A program made the position numbers and the translations under genes. A DNA stretch of 56,912 nucleotides. It comes from Cellvibrionaceae bacterium (GTDB lineage: Bacteria > Pseudomonadota > Gammaproteobacteria > Pseudomonadales > Cellvibrionaceae). Shown here in pieces: positions 20,137-30,486 of this stretch (its first letter is position 1; every line of letters begins with the position of its first letter). The DNA is taken from contig JANPZW010000011.1 of the NCBI GenBank assembly GCA_024707385.1, forward strand, positions 1 to 56,912, written 5' to 3'. Below the pieces are notes generated by a model. That model did no database searches and was not told the origin of the DNA. It saw nothing but the letters and a program-made list of their open reading frames with translations.

Positions 20137-21429
20137 TCAGAGAATCGCCCGAGCTGCGGAGGCCAGAAAGGCACCGCGGGAGTCCTGTGTTTGCTGGCTG
20201 GTGACCCAGTCGAGCAGGTCCGCCACCAGACTGCGGGGCTGGCCCAGGCGCTCGGCCAAGTCGCCGGCGCGCATAACGCTCTCCACGAAGCCCTCGAAAC
20301 GGGCGGGACCGGCATGTCCGACAGCCGGACGCTCGGCCTGGGCCTGTGTTGCGACACTGGCCACTTCGGTCCTGCTCATATTCAGATTCAGGTCAAAGGA
20401 GGCAATTTCGCTGCTGTCATAAGACAGCTCCGTCGCCAAACGGAAGGCGCTCTCCAGATCTCCCTGGAAGAAACGCCCGGATATATCGCCGATTTGTTGC
20501 AGCAGATCCGTCAAAGCGCGCAATTCGTCTTCATCCAATTCTCCATCCACGGAGAACTGCAGCCCGGAGCTTTCACTTCCCTGACGAATCAAGGAGGCGC
20601 TTTCGCCCTTAGCGGATGAACCGTAGGAAAACTGCGCCTGCCCCGACCGCTCAGCGGACAGGCCTATGGTGACGGTATCGCCATCAGCGGTGCGCAATTT
20701 CAAGGAAAAGTTGCGGCTCTCCTGCACACCGTAGGCGTAGGTCTGGTTGGAAGCATTACGGGCGCGCCCGAGATGTTGATAGGTGGTTTCGGTCTTGGTG
20801 GCCTTCTGATACTGCTCAATGATTTCAATATCACGCAAAACCGCCGACAGAATTTCATTACCGGGATTCACAACCGGGGCTGGAACGACAGGTTGCGGCA
20901 TTGCAGCAACCACCGGAGTCTGCACCGCAGGCGCTTGCACTTTCGGCAGGTCGATGGCAACACCCAGTTCCTCCGCGAGCTTCTGAATGCCGGCCAGTAC
21001 TTGAGTTCGGGTACCTTCGATTTCACTGCGGAGCTGATCGCTCAGCAATCCACTGGCGGAAAGTTGATTGAAGGCGTCGCCATAGCCCTCTTCAAATCCG
21101 CGCAAGCCGGCCTCCAGACGACTTTTAAGTTCTTCCGGCGTGGCGCCGTCCGCAACGTCACGACGAAGCTGCGCGTCGATAAACGTCAAAATCGTTTTGG
21201 CGAAAGGGTTTACCGCTTCGTCGGTCCCTTGCACGGCCTGGTAAGCCTGAACGCCGGAGCTGCCGCCCAATGCAGGGCCGGAGGCATATCCGCGGATTTC
21301 CACCCGGCTGCTGCTGGTATAGCTTTCTACCACCGTCGAGCGGGTGGCAACGGGCTGTGCCACCGGCGCATTGGCACGAGGATGAGCGCAAGATGGTGTC
21401 GACGACTGGGCAGCAACGGTAGGCAACAT
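20137..21429 (-). CDS. DUF5610-like protein, possibly flagellar or surface related
   Basis: Protein of 430 residues. The segment NPFAKTILTFIDAQLRRDVA followed by TPEELKSRLEAGLRGFEEGY resembles the DUF5610 family, which I recall from marine and soil gammaproteobacteria. Next comes a Pro/Val/Ala linker (around AMPQPVVPAPVVNPG) and a second domain rich in Ser and beta-type sequence. No signal peptide is obvious. I take the ATG at 21429 (MLPTVAAQSS) because it has a GGAG 9 nt upstream; an ATG at 21477 is also in frame but has none. It follows the FHA gene after 87 nt on the same strand. Function unknown. Confidence 0.7.
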   Translation of the reverse strand: MLPTVAAQSSTPSCAHPRANAPVAQPVATRSTVVESYTSSSRVEIRGYASGPALGGSSGVQAYQAVQGTDEAVNPFAKTILTFIDAQLRRDVADGATPEELKSRLEAGLRGFEEGYGDAFNQLSASGLLSDQLRSEIEGTRTQVLAGIQKLAEELGVAIDLPKVQAPAVQTPVVAAMPQPVVPAPVVNPGNEILSAVLRDIEIIEQYQKATKTETTYQHLGRARNASNQTYAYGVQESRNFSLKLRTADGDTVTIGLSAERSGQAQFSYGSSAKGESASLIRQGSESSGLQFSVDGELDEDELRALTDLLQQIGDISGRFFQGDLESAFRLATELSYDSSEIASFDLNLNMSRTEVASVATQAQAERPAVGHAGPARFEGFVESVMRAGDLAERLGQPRSLVADLLDWVTSQQTQDSRGAFLASAARAIL

Positions 21430-21516
21430 GGGAAAAATCTCCAAAGCGGACCCATGGCTATCGGCCGCGAAATCCATTACTTGAGAGATATAAGTCTTAC
21501 TTCAGATTTGAGTCGG

Positions 21517-22409
21517 TCAGGCGGCGAAGTAGAGAATGGCCAAAGCTGTCAGCACTACGGCGACGGCGACTCCACCCCAAAGGATTGCGCTGTTATTCCC
21601 TACCCTCTCATCACCACTGTGTTGCATCTGGCTATGTTGCATCTGGCTGTTGAGTGTTGGCTTGGATTGTTGAGCAGGTTGTCGCACCGCTGCATCGGCG
21701 GGTCGCCCCGCAGAAACCTGTTCACCTGCCGGCGCAGCGGCTATGGCCGGACGCAGGGATGTTTTGTCGTCCAACCGCTCTGGCTCCGTCACCGGTTCAC
21801 CGCGAACCACAAAAACCAGGGTATCGAAGGCAAGTTCATCGCGGTCGCACAGGCGGGCGCGGCCCGCCAACCTTTTCCCGTTGAGAAAAGTGCCGTTGGC
21901 AGAACCGAGATCTTCCACCCAAAGGGCACCACTTTCGAAGAACAAACGCGCGTGACGCCGCGACAGATGCGCGACCGCCAGACACAGATCGCACTCCCGG
22001 GCGCGCCCCACAATCATGTCCCGTTCCACAGGAAATAGTTTATGGGCCAGGGCGGAGGTTTTGCTTTGTAGCACCCAGGGTGAGGGATTTGTCGTGCCGA
22101 CGCCGGAGGTGAGCGGTCTTTCGCGCTTGGGGTCGACAATCGTGAGATGGCATACGCCAAGAACCAACTGCGCGCCGTGGCTCAAGGAAGTCTCCGTATA
22201 AATCCGGCTGCCATCGACAAGCACCTCACCATCTTCGGTCAAGGGGAGATTGATAGCACTTCGTCACGGACGGAGAGTTGCGCATGACGGGGTTTGATCG
22301 AGGGATCGGCCAGCTGGATATGGCATCCAGCTCCAGCGCCGATAATGTAGTTTTCGTCCACTAGCCACACAGGGGGTTTTTCAGTACCGACAAACCTCAA
22401 TTGCAACAT
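21517..22409 (-). CDS. FHA-domain protein with C-terminal membrane anchor, one frameshift
   Basis: Corrected length 297 residues. An N-terminal FHA-like region (MLQLRFVGTEKPPVWLVDE, then DPSIKPRHAQLSVRDEVLSI) is followed by a canonical FHA domain with GRARECDLCL, SRRHARLFF and DLGSANGTFLNG, the phosphothreonine-binding residues. Then come a linker with a QMQHS tandem repeat (15 nt units at 21620-21648) and a C-terminal transmembrane helix (ILWGGVAVAVVLTALAILYF). It is therefore a tail-anchored reader of phosphothreonine. The G4 run at 22243-22246 lacks one base; adding it joins VLSISP to LTEDGEVLVDG. The start at 22409 has a GGAA 9 nt upstream. Divergent from the PP2C gene, its likely functional partner. 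Confidence 0.83.
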
Positions 22410-22568
22410 CGGGTGAGCTTCCGGGGCAGGATTGTTTTGCGTTTGACTTTATATCAAACTTCCAGACGCACCAATAGGAATGTCACACTCTCTCGCTCCC
22501 GCCCGCGACACGCAGAGTCATTTCGGTTAGTCTAAATTTCATTTGTTGAACGGGAAGCAAGGACCCTT

Positions 22569-23351
22569 ATGTCGGGTACAAACTATAGCGAAGCCACTGA
22601 CGTAGGGTTGTTGCGAGACAATAACGAGGACGCGATTTACAGTGACGCGAAACTCGGTCTTTGGGTGGTTGCTGACGGCATGGGTGGACACGCAGCGGGT
22701 GAAGTCGCCAGTGAAATTACCGTCAATGTAATCCGGGACAGCGTCCGCCAGGGAAGCTCCCTATCGGAAGCCATCAGCAACGCCCATCACGCGATTTTGG
22801 ATGCAGCGCGGGACGGGTCGGGAAAATATGGCATGGGCTCAACCGTTGTTGCCCTTCACTCCCTGGGCAATCGCTACCAGATCGGCTGGGTAGGCGACAG
22901 TCGAGCCTACCTCTGGTCGGATCGGGAGAAAGACGGTTTCAGTCTGCAACAAATCACAATTGACCACTCCTACGTTCAAATGCTGTTCCAGTCCGGGATC
23001 ATCTCCGCCGACGAAATGTTCGTCCATCCAGAAAAAAACGTCATTACCCAATGCCTCGGCTCCGTGGAACTTCAGGAGCTCAAAGTGGACGTGATCGAAG
23101 GCCATTGGCACAAATGCGACTGGATATTGTTATGCAGCGACGGCCTCAGTGATACCGTCACCGATCAGCAGATATGCGATATTCTCCACGCGGCGCAGAA
23201 CACTAACGAAGCGGTCGCAACTCTCATCCAGGCGGCCCTGGCCAACGGAGGCAAAGACAATGTTTCCGTCATAGTTGTGGCCGCACCCGCGGGCAACCGC
23301 CTGATGGAACGATTTAAGATCATGGGCCGCTGGAGCAAGCCCAGCAATTAA
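22569..23351 (+). CDS. PP2C-family Ser/Thr protein phosphatase
   Basis: A 260-residue cytoplasmic phosphatase with all metal-binding PP2C motifs: LLRDNNEDAIY, VVADGMGGHAAGE, WVGDSRAYLW, LLCSDGLSDTVTD and GGKDNVSVIVV. It removes phosphate from Ser/Thr residues using two metal ions. AAGGA lies 5 nt before the ATG. It is divergent from the FHA gene, separated by 159 nt. FHA plus PP2C usually occur with a Hanks-type kinase (PpkA/Stp systems, some controlling type VI secretion), but no kinase or T6SS gene is in this window. Identification is secure; the pathway is not. Confidence 0.93.
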   Translation: MSGTNYSEATDVGLLRDNNEDAIYSDAKLGLWVVADGMGGHAAGEVASEITVNVIRDSVRQGSSLSEAISNAHHAILDAARDGSGKYGMGSTVVALHSLGNRYQIGWVGDSRAYLWSDREKDGFSLQQITIDHSYVQMLFQSGIISADEMFVHPEKNVITQCLGSVELQELKVDVIEGHWHKCDWILLCSDGLSDTVTDQQICDILHAAQNTNEAVATLIQAALANGGKDNVSVIVVAAPAGNRLMERFKIMGRWSKPSN

Positions 23352-23508
23352 TTCAAAAACTCCCTCCTCAAATCCACCTCTCGACTGCTCGCTCATCTCT
23401 GCGAGACTGCTCGCTTATTTCTCAACTAAACTTAAACCATTAACATCATAACTAAGCTGTAGCGGTTATCCTCTCGGCCTCCATCGGGAAACCTCAGGAG
23501 AGAACACC

Positions 23509-24042
23509 ATGACCGAGCCATTCCTGCCAACCGCGCAATGTTTTGCTTGGGCTGCGGATATTCTCTGGCTACATGTCATCTCGGACGCGGTAATCGCGCT
23601 CTCTTATATTTTGATTCCAACAGCTCTGTACATCATCGCCACACGCAACCAGTATCGGGGGCAGCACAAGGATCTCGCCTATCTATTCATGGCACTTATT
23701 TTTTCCTGCGGTCTAACCCACGCAGCGGCAATTTACACCGCGTGGGTTCCCGCCTACCGTCTCGAGGGCTGGCTGAAAGCGATCACGGCATCAATCGCAG
23801 CGGTGACGGCTCTTGTATTACTTCCTAAGTTACCCGACCTGCTTTTGAACGCGGGCATTCAACGTAAATATGAACGAATGGAAGATCAACAACGCATGCT
23901 CGAAGCGCAGCTTGCGCAGATGAATTCGGTGTATGAAGCATCTCTTGGGAGAGAGGAACGCATTATTCAGTTGAAAAAAGAGATCAATCAGGAACTAGCC
24001 CTGCAGGGATTGCCGCCACGCTACCGGATCCACGAAGACTGA
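23509..24042 (+). CDS. Stand-alone ethylene-receptor-type membrane sensor (ETR1-like binding domain, no kinase)
   Basis: A 177-residue membrane protein with three helices (about residues 18-43, 57-77 and 87-107) and a C-terminal coiled coil (residues 120-165). The helices align with the ethylene-binding domain of plant ETR1: SDAVIALSYILIP and FSCGLTHAA correspond to SDFFIAIAYFSIP and VLCGATHLI. All six residues important in ETR1 are kept: Asp26, Tyr33, Pro37, Ile64, Cys67 and His71 (ETR1 D25, Y32, P36, I62, C65, H69). Cys and His are the Cu(I) ligands there. The end REERIIQLKKEINQEL...PPRYR is the linker that normally runs into a PAS or kinase module, but translation stops. AGGAG precedes the ATG. 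The next gene, a histidine kinase, starts 2 nt later. Ethylene or copper binding is inferred. Confidence 0.85.
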   Translation: MTEPFLPTAQCFAWAADILWLHVISDAVIALSYILIPTALYIIATRNQYRGQHKDLAYLFMALIFSCGLTHAAAIYTAWVPAYRLEGWLKAITASIAAVTALVLLPKLPDLLLNAGIQRKYERMEDQQRMLEAQLAQMNSVYEASLGREERIIQLKKEINQELALQGLPPRYRIHED

Positions 24043-24044
24043 CA

Positions 24045-25916
24045 ATGCCAGGACGATATTATTGCTATATAGCAGGCGCCTTACTGCTCTTCGCGCTGAT
24101 CGCAGCAACCGGCGCCACGCTGTCCGGCATTCTCAATAATCTTGATTTATTAGCGGACCGCATCGATACACCAACAAGCTCCATTGCGGCAACTCAGCTG
24201 GACGCTCAAACCGCTGCAGAAAAAGGACGCCCGGAAGATCTGGTCGCCAAAATCAAATCAGCGATATCCAACTGGGTGCTGTTCAGCACCCTGCTGATTT
24301 GTCTGCTGCTCATGCTTTTTGCCACTCCATTTACCCTGCAGCATTACCGCACTCTGAATGAAATCCGCAACACCAATTTGAGATTGAACAATCAAGCGGC
24401 CACTTTGCGGGCAACGCACCGCACCATAGACAACATGCTGGAAGATATCATCCACGAAAAAAAACAGGCTTCCCGAACCTCGGAGATTAACGCCCGCCTC
24501 GCTGCCATCATCAATAGCGCAGAAGACGCTATTTTCTCGCTGAATATGGCTGGGTATGTCACCACCGCCAACGAAGCGGCGCTGCGTATTTTTGGCGAAA
24601 ATTGCGAAGGCAAATTGTTTCTCAATCTATTTCCTTCATCATCCAGCGCCAAACTGAAAACCCTGCTGATGACAACGGCGGAACAAAATGCCGGCTCGAC
24701 GCTGGATATCAGCATCGAAAAGAAAAAACAACGGATCGATCTCTCGCTCACCATTTCGCCTATCCATTCGGATCAGCAGGAGATCATTGGCTTTTCTGTC
24801 ATTGCCAAAGATATTTCCAATACAAAGCTGGAGGAAGAGCGCTTCCGGCTGGCGGTTGAAGCTGCGCCCAACGCCATGATCATGGTGAATCACACCGGCG
24901 ATATTGTGCTCGCCAACAGCGAAGCGGAGGCCATGTTCGGATATACCAAAGATGAACTGATTGGCCAGCCCATTCATCAACTCGTGCCGCCAAGCATGAG
25001 GTCAATTCACAATCTGTATGTGCAGAATTATTTTGAAGCTCCGGACCGTCGCAACATGGCGCGCGGCTCCAACGACTTGCACGGCCAGCGAAAAGACGGA
25101 GATCTGTTCCCGATCGAAGTGGGCCTGACACCCATTACCGTCGACAAGGAGGTCTATGTCATCAGCTCCATCATCGACATCAGCGAGCGTTTGCAACAAC
25201 AACGCGCGCTGAAAAATCTGAACGCGGAGTTGCGCCGTAAAAATCAGGAGATGGAGCAGTTTATCTACACCGTCTCCCACGACTTGAAAGCACCGCTGGT
25301 GACAATTGCAGGGTTCGCCAATCGCCTGAAAAGTTCGGACGATTTGCCACTGCAGGACAGTCACCATCACAAGCTGGACCGGATAATCGCCAATGTGCGC
25401 TCAATGGAATCCTTGCTCCAGGACCTGCTGCATCTTTCGCGCATTATCAAACGCGACTTGGAAAAAACCCTGGTGGATAGCAACACCACTTTGCAGCACG
25501 TACTGGGCTCGCTTGAGGGAGATATCAAGAAAATGGGCGCGCAGATTTTGATTGAAGGACCTCTGCCAAATCTGTACGCGCAGGAAAGTCTGCTGTTTCA
25601 GTGTCTGCAAAACATCATTTCCAATGCCCTCAAGTACAGCAAACCCGACGTGCGCCCGGTCATTTCCATCAGCGCCGCGCAAGAAGCCGGGCATACAGGC
25701 GTGCGCATCAGCGATAACGGCATTGGTATTGCCGAGCATCACCAGGAACGAATTTTCCACGTTTTTGAACGTCTCAACCCCGATGCAGGAGAAGGCAGCG
25801 GCGTTGGACTATCGATTGTCAAAACCATTATGGAAAAGCACTCAGGCAAAATTGTGCTGGAGTCTATCGTCGGGAAGGGCACCAGTTTCTCCATTTTGTT
25901 TCCCGAACTGAAGTGA
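24045..25916 (+). CDS. Membrane-bound PAS sensor histidine kinase
   Basis: A 623-residue histidine kinase. Two transmembrane helices (about 8-28 and 84-104) flank a short periplasmic loop of about 55 residues. A coiled-coil linker follows, then PAS 1 (from about residue 150, INSAEDAIFSLNMAGYVTTA) and PAS 2 (VEAAPNAMIMVNHTGDIVLA to DISERLQQQRAL). HisKA carries His412 in VSHDLKAPLVTIAGFA. The HATPase has N-box NIISNALKYSK, G1 ISDNGIGIAEHH and G2 GSGVGLSIVKTI. No receiver or HAMP domain is present. It is 2 nt after the ethylene-sensor-like gene and overlaps the response regulator gene by 4 nt, a tight operon. It may be the kinase output of the upstream sensor; that is inference. Confidence 0.92.
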   Translation: MPGRYYCYIAGALLLFALIAATGATLSGILNNLDLLADRIDTPTSSIAATQLDAQTAAEKGRPEDLVAKIKSAISNWVLFSTLLICLLLMLFATPFTLQHYRTLNEIRNTNLRLNNQAATLRATHRTIDNMLEDIIHEKKQASRTSEINARLAAIINSAEDAIFSLNMAGYVTTANEAALRIFGENCEGKLFLNLFPSSSSAKLKTLLMTTAEQNAGSTLDISIEKKKQRIDLSLTISPIHSDQQEIIGFSVIAKDISNTKLEEERFRLAVEAAPNAMIMVNHTGDIVLANSEAEAMFGYTKDELIGQPIHQLVPPSMRSIHNLYVQNYFEAPDRRNMARGSNDLHGQRKDGDLFPIEVGLTPITVDKEVYVISSIIDISERLQQQRALKNLNAELRRKNQEMEQFIYTVSHDLKAPLVTIAGFANRLKSSDDLPLQDSHHHKLDRIIANVRSMESLLQDLLHLSRIIKRDLEKTLVDSNTTLQHVLGSLEGDIKKMGAQILIEGPLPNLYAQESLLFQCLQNIISNALKYSKPDVRPVISISAAQEAGHTGVRISDNGIGIAEHHQERIFHVFERLNPDAGEGSGVGLSIVKTIMEKHSGKIVLESIVGKGTSFSILFPELK

Positions 25917-26350
25917 CGACCATGAGCAGATACAAATCAGAGATCCTGATCGTCGAAGACAATCCCGATCATGCAGAATTGATTGAAGCCACCATTCTGG
26001 ACTGTGAGCCGAACATCAAGATCTTCAGCGAACGAAATGGTGAGGAAGCTCTGCGCCACCTGGACGCAACCAAGCATCTGGACACTCCCCTGCCGGACGT
26101 TATTTTTATGGACATCAAAATGCCGCGCATGAACGGCATAGAAACATTGATCGCGCTAAAACAGGATCCTCAGTTGCGCCACATTCCGGTGATTATGCTG
26201 AGCACTTCGACCAACGAATCGGAAATGCGGATCTGCCTGAAATCCGGCGCGGAGATTTATCTGGCAAAACCCTTGCAGGCGAGTGCATTCGAAGAACTGA
26301 TCCGCCCCTCTCCTCGATCGCGGGCAAAGTCTACATCCTCATCCGAATAG
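25913..26350 (+). CDS. Single-domain response regulator
   Basis: A 145-residue CheY/Rcp1-like receiver with no output domain. Acidic pocket in LIVEDNPDHAE, phosphoacceptor Asp67 in VIFMDIKMPRMNG, conserved Thr/Ser in IMLSTSTNE and Lys in YLAKPLQAS. The GTG at 25913 overlaps the kinase stop as GTGA, suggesting translational coupling; the in-frame ATG at 25922 is the alternative. The Ser/Arg-rich C-terminus (RPSPRSRAKSTSSSE) is unusual for this family and could reflect an uncorrected indel. It resembles the small regulators paired with phytochrome-type kinases, which pass phosphate on instead of binding DNA. Confidence 0.88.
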   Translation: MTTMSRYKSEILIVEDNPDHAELIEATILDCEPNIKIFSERNGEEALRHLDATKHLDTPLPDVIFMDIKMPRMNGIETLIALKQDPQLRHIPVIMLSTSTNESEMRICLKSGAEIYLAKPLQASAFEELIRPSPRSRAKSTSSSE

Positions 26351-26382
26351 CAATACTAGCCGCTGATTCCTGGAGAATATGC

Positions 26383-27468
26383 ATGCACATCTTGATCGCC
26401 GAAGACAATCAGGATCACCTGGAGCTGATTGTGGATATGCTGAGGAGCAGCTTTGGTCGCCTTTGCAAAATTCGCCACCACACCAATTTGGGTGACGCCA
26501 TTCATTATCTGGAGCGCAAGAGAGTCGATATTTTTCTGTGCGACCTCAAACTGCCGGATTCCTCCATACTCCAGACGGTTGAGCGAATTAAAATCCTGGA
26601 AGATGCACCGCCCATCATAGTTCTGACATCCCTGCACGACCACGAACTGGCGCAGCACCTGGTAAAAGAAGGTATTCAGGATTTTCTGCCGAAGGACGAA
26701 CTCACACCATCACAATTGGTGCGCGCATGCCATTACGCCATCGAGCGAAAAAAATTGACGCGTTCACTCCTGGAGAAAAACGAGGATTACAAGGCCTTTT
26801 GCTACAGCCTTACCCATGATTTCAAAAGCAGCCTTTGGCAGATCTCCCGCTTCGCACAGATTTTCAAACTGGAAACCCAAAAACGCTACCCGGACGATAC
26901 GGATCTGCCCTACCAATATCTGGACAAAATTTCCTCGAAAATCGAAGGCATCCAAAAATTGATCGAGGATCTGCAGGATTTTCTGTCGATCGATTCGCTG
27001 ATGGAAAACTATCAGCCAATCTCTTTGACTCTGGCAGCGCGCAACGCCGCGGACATGCTCGGCGAGACCGTGGCCAAACGAAATGGCAGCGTCGAGGTGG
27101 AGCAGTTGCCGGAAGTGAATGGCAATATTTCCCAAATCCAGCTGCTGTTTTCCAATCTCATCAGCAACGCCATCAAATACAACGATAGCAAAAGGCCTTT
27201 GGTGAGGATTTATACCGGTGATCAATCGGACGACGGCGTCAGCATAGTGGTGGAAGATAACGGCATAGGTATTCCGCAGGATAAAGTTGCCACGATCTTT
27301 ACACCTTTCGAAAGACTACATCGCCAAGATCAATATTCCGGGTCCGGTCTCGGCTTGAGCATCGCAAAACGAATCATGCAATCCCACGGAGGCAAGGTTC
27401 AGGTGGACTCCACACCCGGTGAAGGCACCCGCTTCATACTGCTATTCCCGCGCGTGCAGGAGCGCTAA
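26383..27468 (+). CDS. Hybrid protein: receiver domain followed by histidine kinase
   Basis: A 361-residue soluble protein with reversed domain order: an N-terminal receiver (ILIAEDNQDHLEL, phosphoacceptor Asp54 in FLCDLKLPDSS) followed by HisKA with His145 in LTHDFKSSLWQISR and a HATPase (NLISNAIKYNDS, VEDNGIGIPQDK, GSGLGLSIAKRI). There are no membrane segments. A receiver in front of a kinase lets an upstream kinase control a second kinase, so it could be the next step of the relay from the membrane kinase. GGAG lies 7 nt before the ATG. Fourth gene of the operon, 32 nt after the response regulator. Confidence 0.9.
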   Translation: MHILIAEDNQDHLELIVDMLRSSFGRLCKIRHHTNLGDAIHYLERKRVDIFLCDLKLPDSSILQTVERIKILEDAPPIIVLTSLHDHELAQHLVKEGIQDFLPKDELTPSQLVRACHYAIERKKLTRSLLEKNEDYKAFCYSLTHDFKSSLWQISRFAQIFKLETQKRYPDDTDLPYQYLDKISSKIEGIQKLIEDLQDFLSIDSLMENYQPISLTLAARNAADMLGETVAKRNGSVEVEQLPEVNGNISQIQLLFSNLISNAIKYNDSKRPLVRIYTGDQSDDGVSIVVEDNGIGIPQDKVATIFTPFERLHRQDQYSGSGLGLSIAKRIMQSHGGKVQVDSTPGEGTRFILLFPRVQER

Positions 27469-27717
27469 TCAAACATCCTCTTCGATATGTCCGCCGGAAT
27501 TTTTTCGCCGGTCGCGCCCGCTGCGCAGATTGAAAGGCCCGCGCGCGGCGCTGTGCATGCGGCGATCGGAATTGGGCTTGCGTCTTTCGACCGGCGGAGC
27601 ACCGGGCGGCAAATCCTGCTTTTCCTTATTGATAGGAGCGGAAGTCTCTACGCCGCTGGTACGATTGTGCGGACGCGGCGTTGGGCTTGGCGGCGGCGGA
27701 TAAGTGATCTTAACCAT
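27469..27717 (-). CDS. Small basic proline- and arginine-rich hypothetical protein
   Basis: Unrecognised protein of 82 residues. The N-terminus is Pro-rich (TYPPPPSPTPRPHNR); the C-terminal half repeats Arg-Arg motifs (PVERRKPNSDRR and RSGRDRRKNSGG), a pattern of small uncharacterised proteins. No signal peptide or membrane segment. It is convergent with the REC-kinase gene, the stops being adjacent, and it lies 65 nt downstream of cysG on the same strand, so it may be read from the cysG transcript. The coding assignment itself is only moderately secure because the sequence is low in complexity. Confidence 0.55.
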   Translation of the reverse strand: MVKITYPPPPSPTPRPHNRTSGVETSAPINKEKQDLPPGAPPVERRKPNSDRRMHSAARGPFNLRSGRDRRKNSGGHIEEDV

Positions 27718-27782
27718 ACTCGATTCGACTGGGCGTCAACCCGAAGCTCTTTCATTCGCTATCGGCACGCGATCTGAAAACT

Positions 27783-29180
27783 TTATTGCGTGTCGCCTCG
27801 ATCGGGTGAGAACCAGCGCAGCTTCTCATGAAGTGATACCACACCGCCGATGATTAACAGCGTCGGCGCGTGTACTTCACGCTCCGCCACCCGCGCCGGT
27901 AAGTCCGCCAAAGTGGCGATATGCACCTGCTGCCGCGGCGTGGTGCCCTGCTCGATCAAAGCAGCGGGAGTTGCGGGATCCTTGCCATGGGCAATCAATT
28001 CGCGGCAGATCTCCGTCAGACTAGCCAGGCCCATATAAAACACCAGCGTCTGATCACTGCCGATCAGCTCATCCCACGACAGATCCGAAGTGCCGTTTTT
28101 CAGGTGCCCAGTAACGAAGCGGACAGACTGGGCGTAATCCCTATGGGTCAACGGTATGCCGGCGTAACAAGCGCAGCCGGAGGCGGCGGTAATGCCGGGA
28201 ACCACCTGGAACGGCACCTTATGCTGCGCCAGCAGTTCGATCTCCTCCCCTCCCCGGCCGAAAATAAACGGGTCGCCGCCTTTCAGGCGCAACACCCGTT
28301 TGCCTTGCAGGGCATAATCGAGCAGGAGCTGATTGATCTCGGTTTGCTGAAGGGTGTGGGCTGCCCGCTGCTTGCCGACATAGATGCGCTCGGCATCGCG
28401 CCGAACAAGATCCAGAATCGGCTCTGACACCAAGCGGTCGTAAAGCACCACCTCCGCCTGCTGCATCAGACGCAGCGCTTTGAAGGTGAGCAAGTCCGGA
28501 TCTCCCGGCCCGGCGCCGACCAAATAGACCTCGCCAGTGGAATGCTCCTGCGGCGAGGCCAATTGGTCTTCAAGATAGGCGGCGGCCCCGGGCAGATCGC
28601 CCGCCAATGTCATCTCCTTCGCAGGACCATTCAAAACTCGCTCCCAAAATCGCCGACGGCTTTCGCCATCCGGGAAATGGCTTTTGACCCGCTCGCGGAA
28701 ACGGCTGGCCAAATCCGCAAGCCGGCCGTAGGCACCCGGTATTGCACTCTCAATCTGGGCGCGGACCATCCGGGCCAGCACCGGAGCTTCGCCGCCACTG
28801 CTGATGCCTATCATCAACGGGCTGCGGTCGACGATGGCCGGCATGATCACACTGCACAGCTCCGGAGTGTCGACCACATTCACCGGCAGGCGGCGCGCGT
28901 GACAATCTTCCGCCACCTGACGATTGATTGAGGTGTTATCGGTTGCCGAGATCACCAGCACCACCTGATCCAGATGGACATCGCTGTATGACTCGCGCAG
29001 CACATTGCCTCCACTCGCCACGGCCAGCGTCTCCAGTTCTTTCCCTATATCCGGAGCCACCACGCGAATGACTGCATTCGCCTTACTTAAGAGACGCGCT
29101 TTACGCAGAGCAATGCTGCCGCCGCCAACCAGCAAAACCGGTTTGCCACGCAGATCAAAAAACAGCGGCAGATAGTCCAC
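27783..29180 (-). CDS. cysG: Siroheme synthase, trifunctional
   Basis: Makes siroheme, the cofactor of assimilatory sulfite and nitrite reductases, from uroporphyrinogen III. The 465-residue protein holds the N-terminal dehydrogenase/ferrochelatase module ([20 protein letters not shown] to about 210) and the C-terminal SAM-dependent uroporphyrinogen methyltransferase ([47 protein letters not shown]). It starts 6 nt after the serS stop and is the end of the lolA-rarA-crcB-serS-cysG run of genes. It supplies the cofactor for the sulfate pathway also represented here by cysH and cysB. Confidence 0.96.
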   Translation of the reverse strand: MDYLPLFFDLRGKPVLLVGGGSIALRKARLLSKANAVIRVVAPDIGKELETLAVASGGNVLRESYSDVHLDQVVLVISATDNTSINRQVAEDCHARRLPVNVVDTPELCSVIMPAIVDRSPLMIGISSGGEAPVLARMVRAQIESAIPGAYGRLADLASRFRERVKSHFPDGESRRRFWERVLNGPAKEMTLAGDLPGAAAYLEDQLASPQEHSTGEVYLVGAGPGDPDLLTFKALRLMQQAEVVLYDRLVSEPILDLVRRDAERIYVGKQRAAHTLQQTEINQLLLDYALQGKRVLRLKGGDPFIFGRGGEEIELLAQHKVPFQVVPGITAASGCACYAGIPLTHRDYAQSVRFVTGHLKNGTSDLSWDELIGSDQTLVFYMGLASLTEICRELIAHGKDPATPAALIEQGTTPRQQVHIATLADLPARVAEREVHAPTLLIIGGVVSLHEKLRWFSPDRGDTQ

Positions 29181-29186
29181 GAATGC

Positions 29187-30486
<1,300 letters not shown>

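Noticed and set aside
20773..22038. 421-residue open frame opposite the DUF5610-like and FHA genes
   Set aside because: The minus strand carries a clear FHA domain and a matching upstream gene; the plus-strand frame spans the intergenic gap and looks random.
23380..23425. Short direct repeat (GACTGCTCGCT twice) before the sensor gene
   Set aside because: Too short and imperfect to call an operator or an attachment site.
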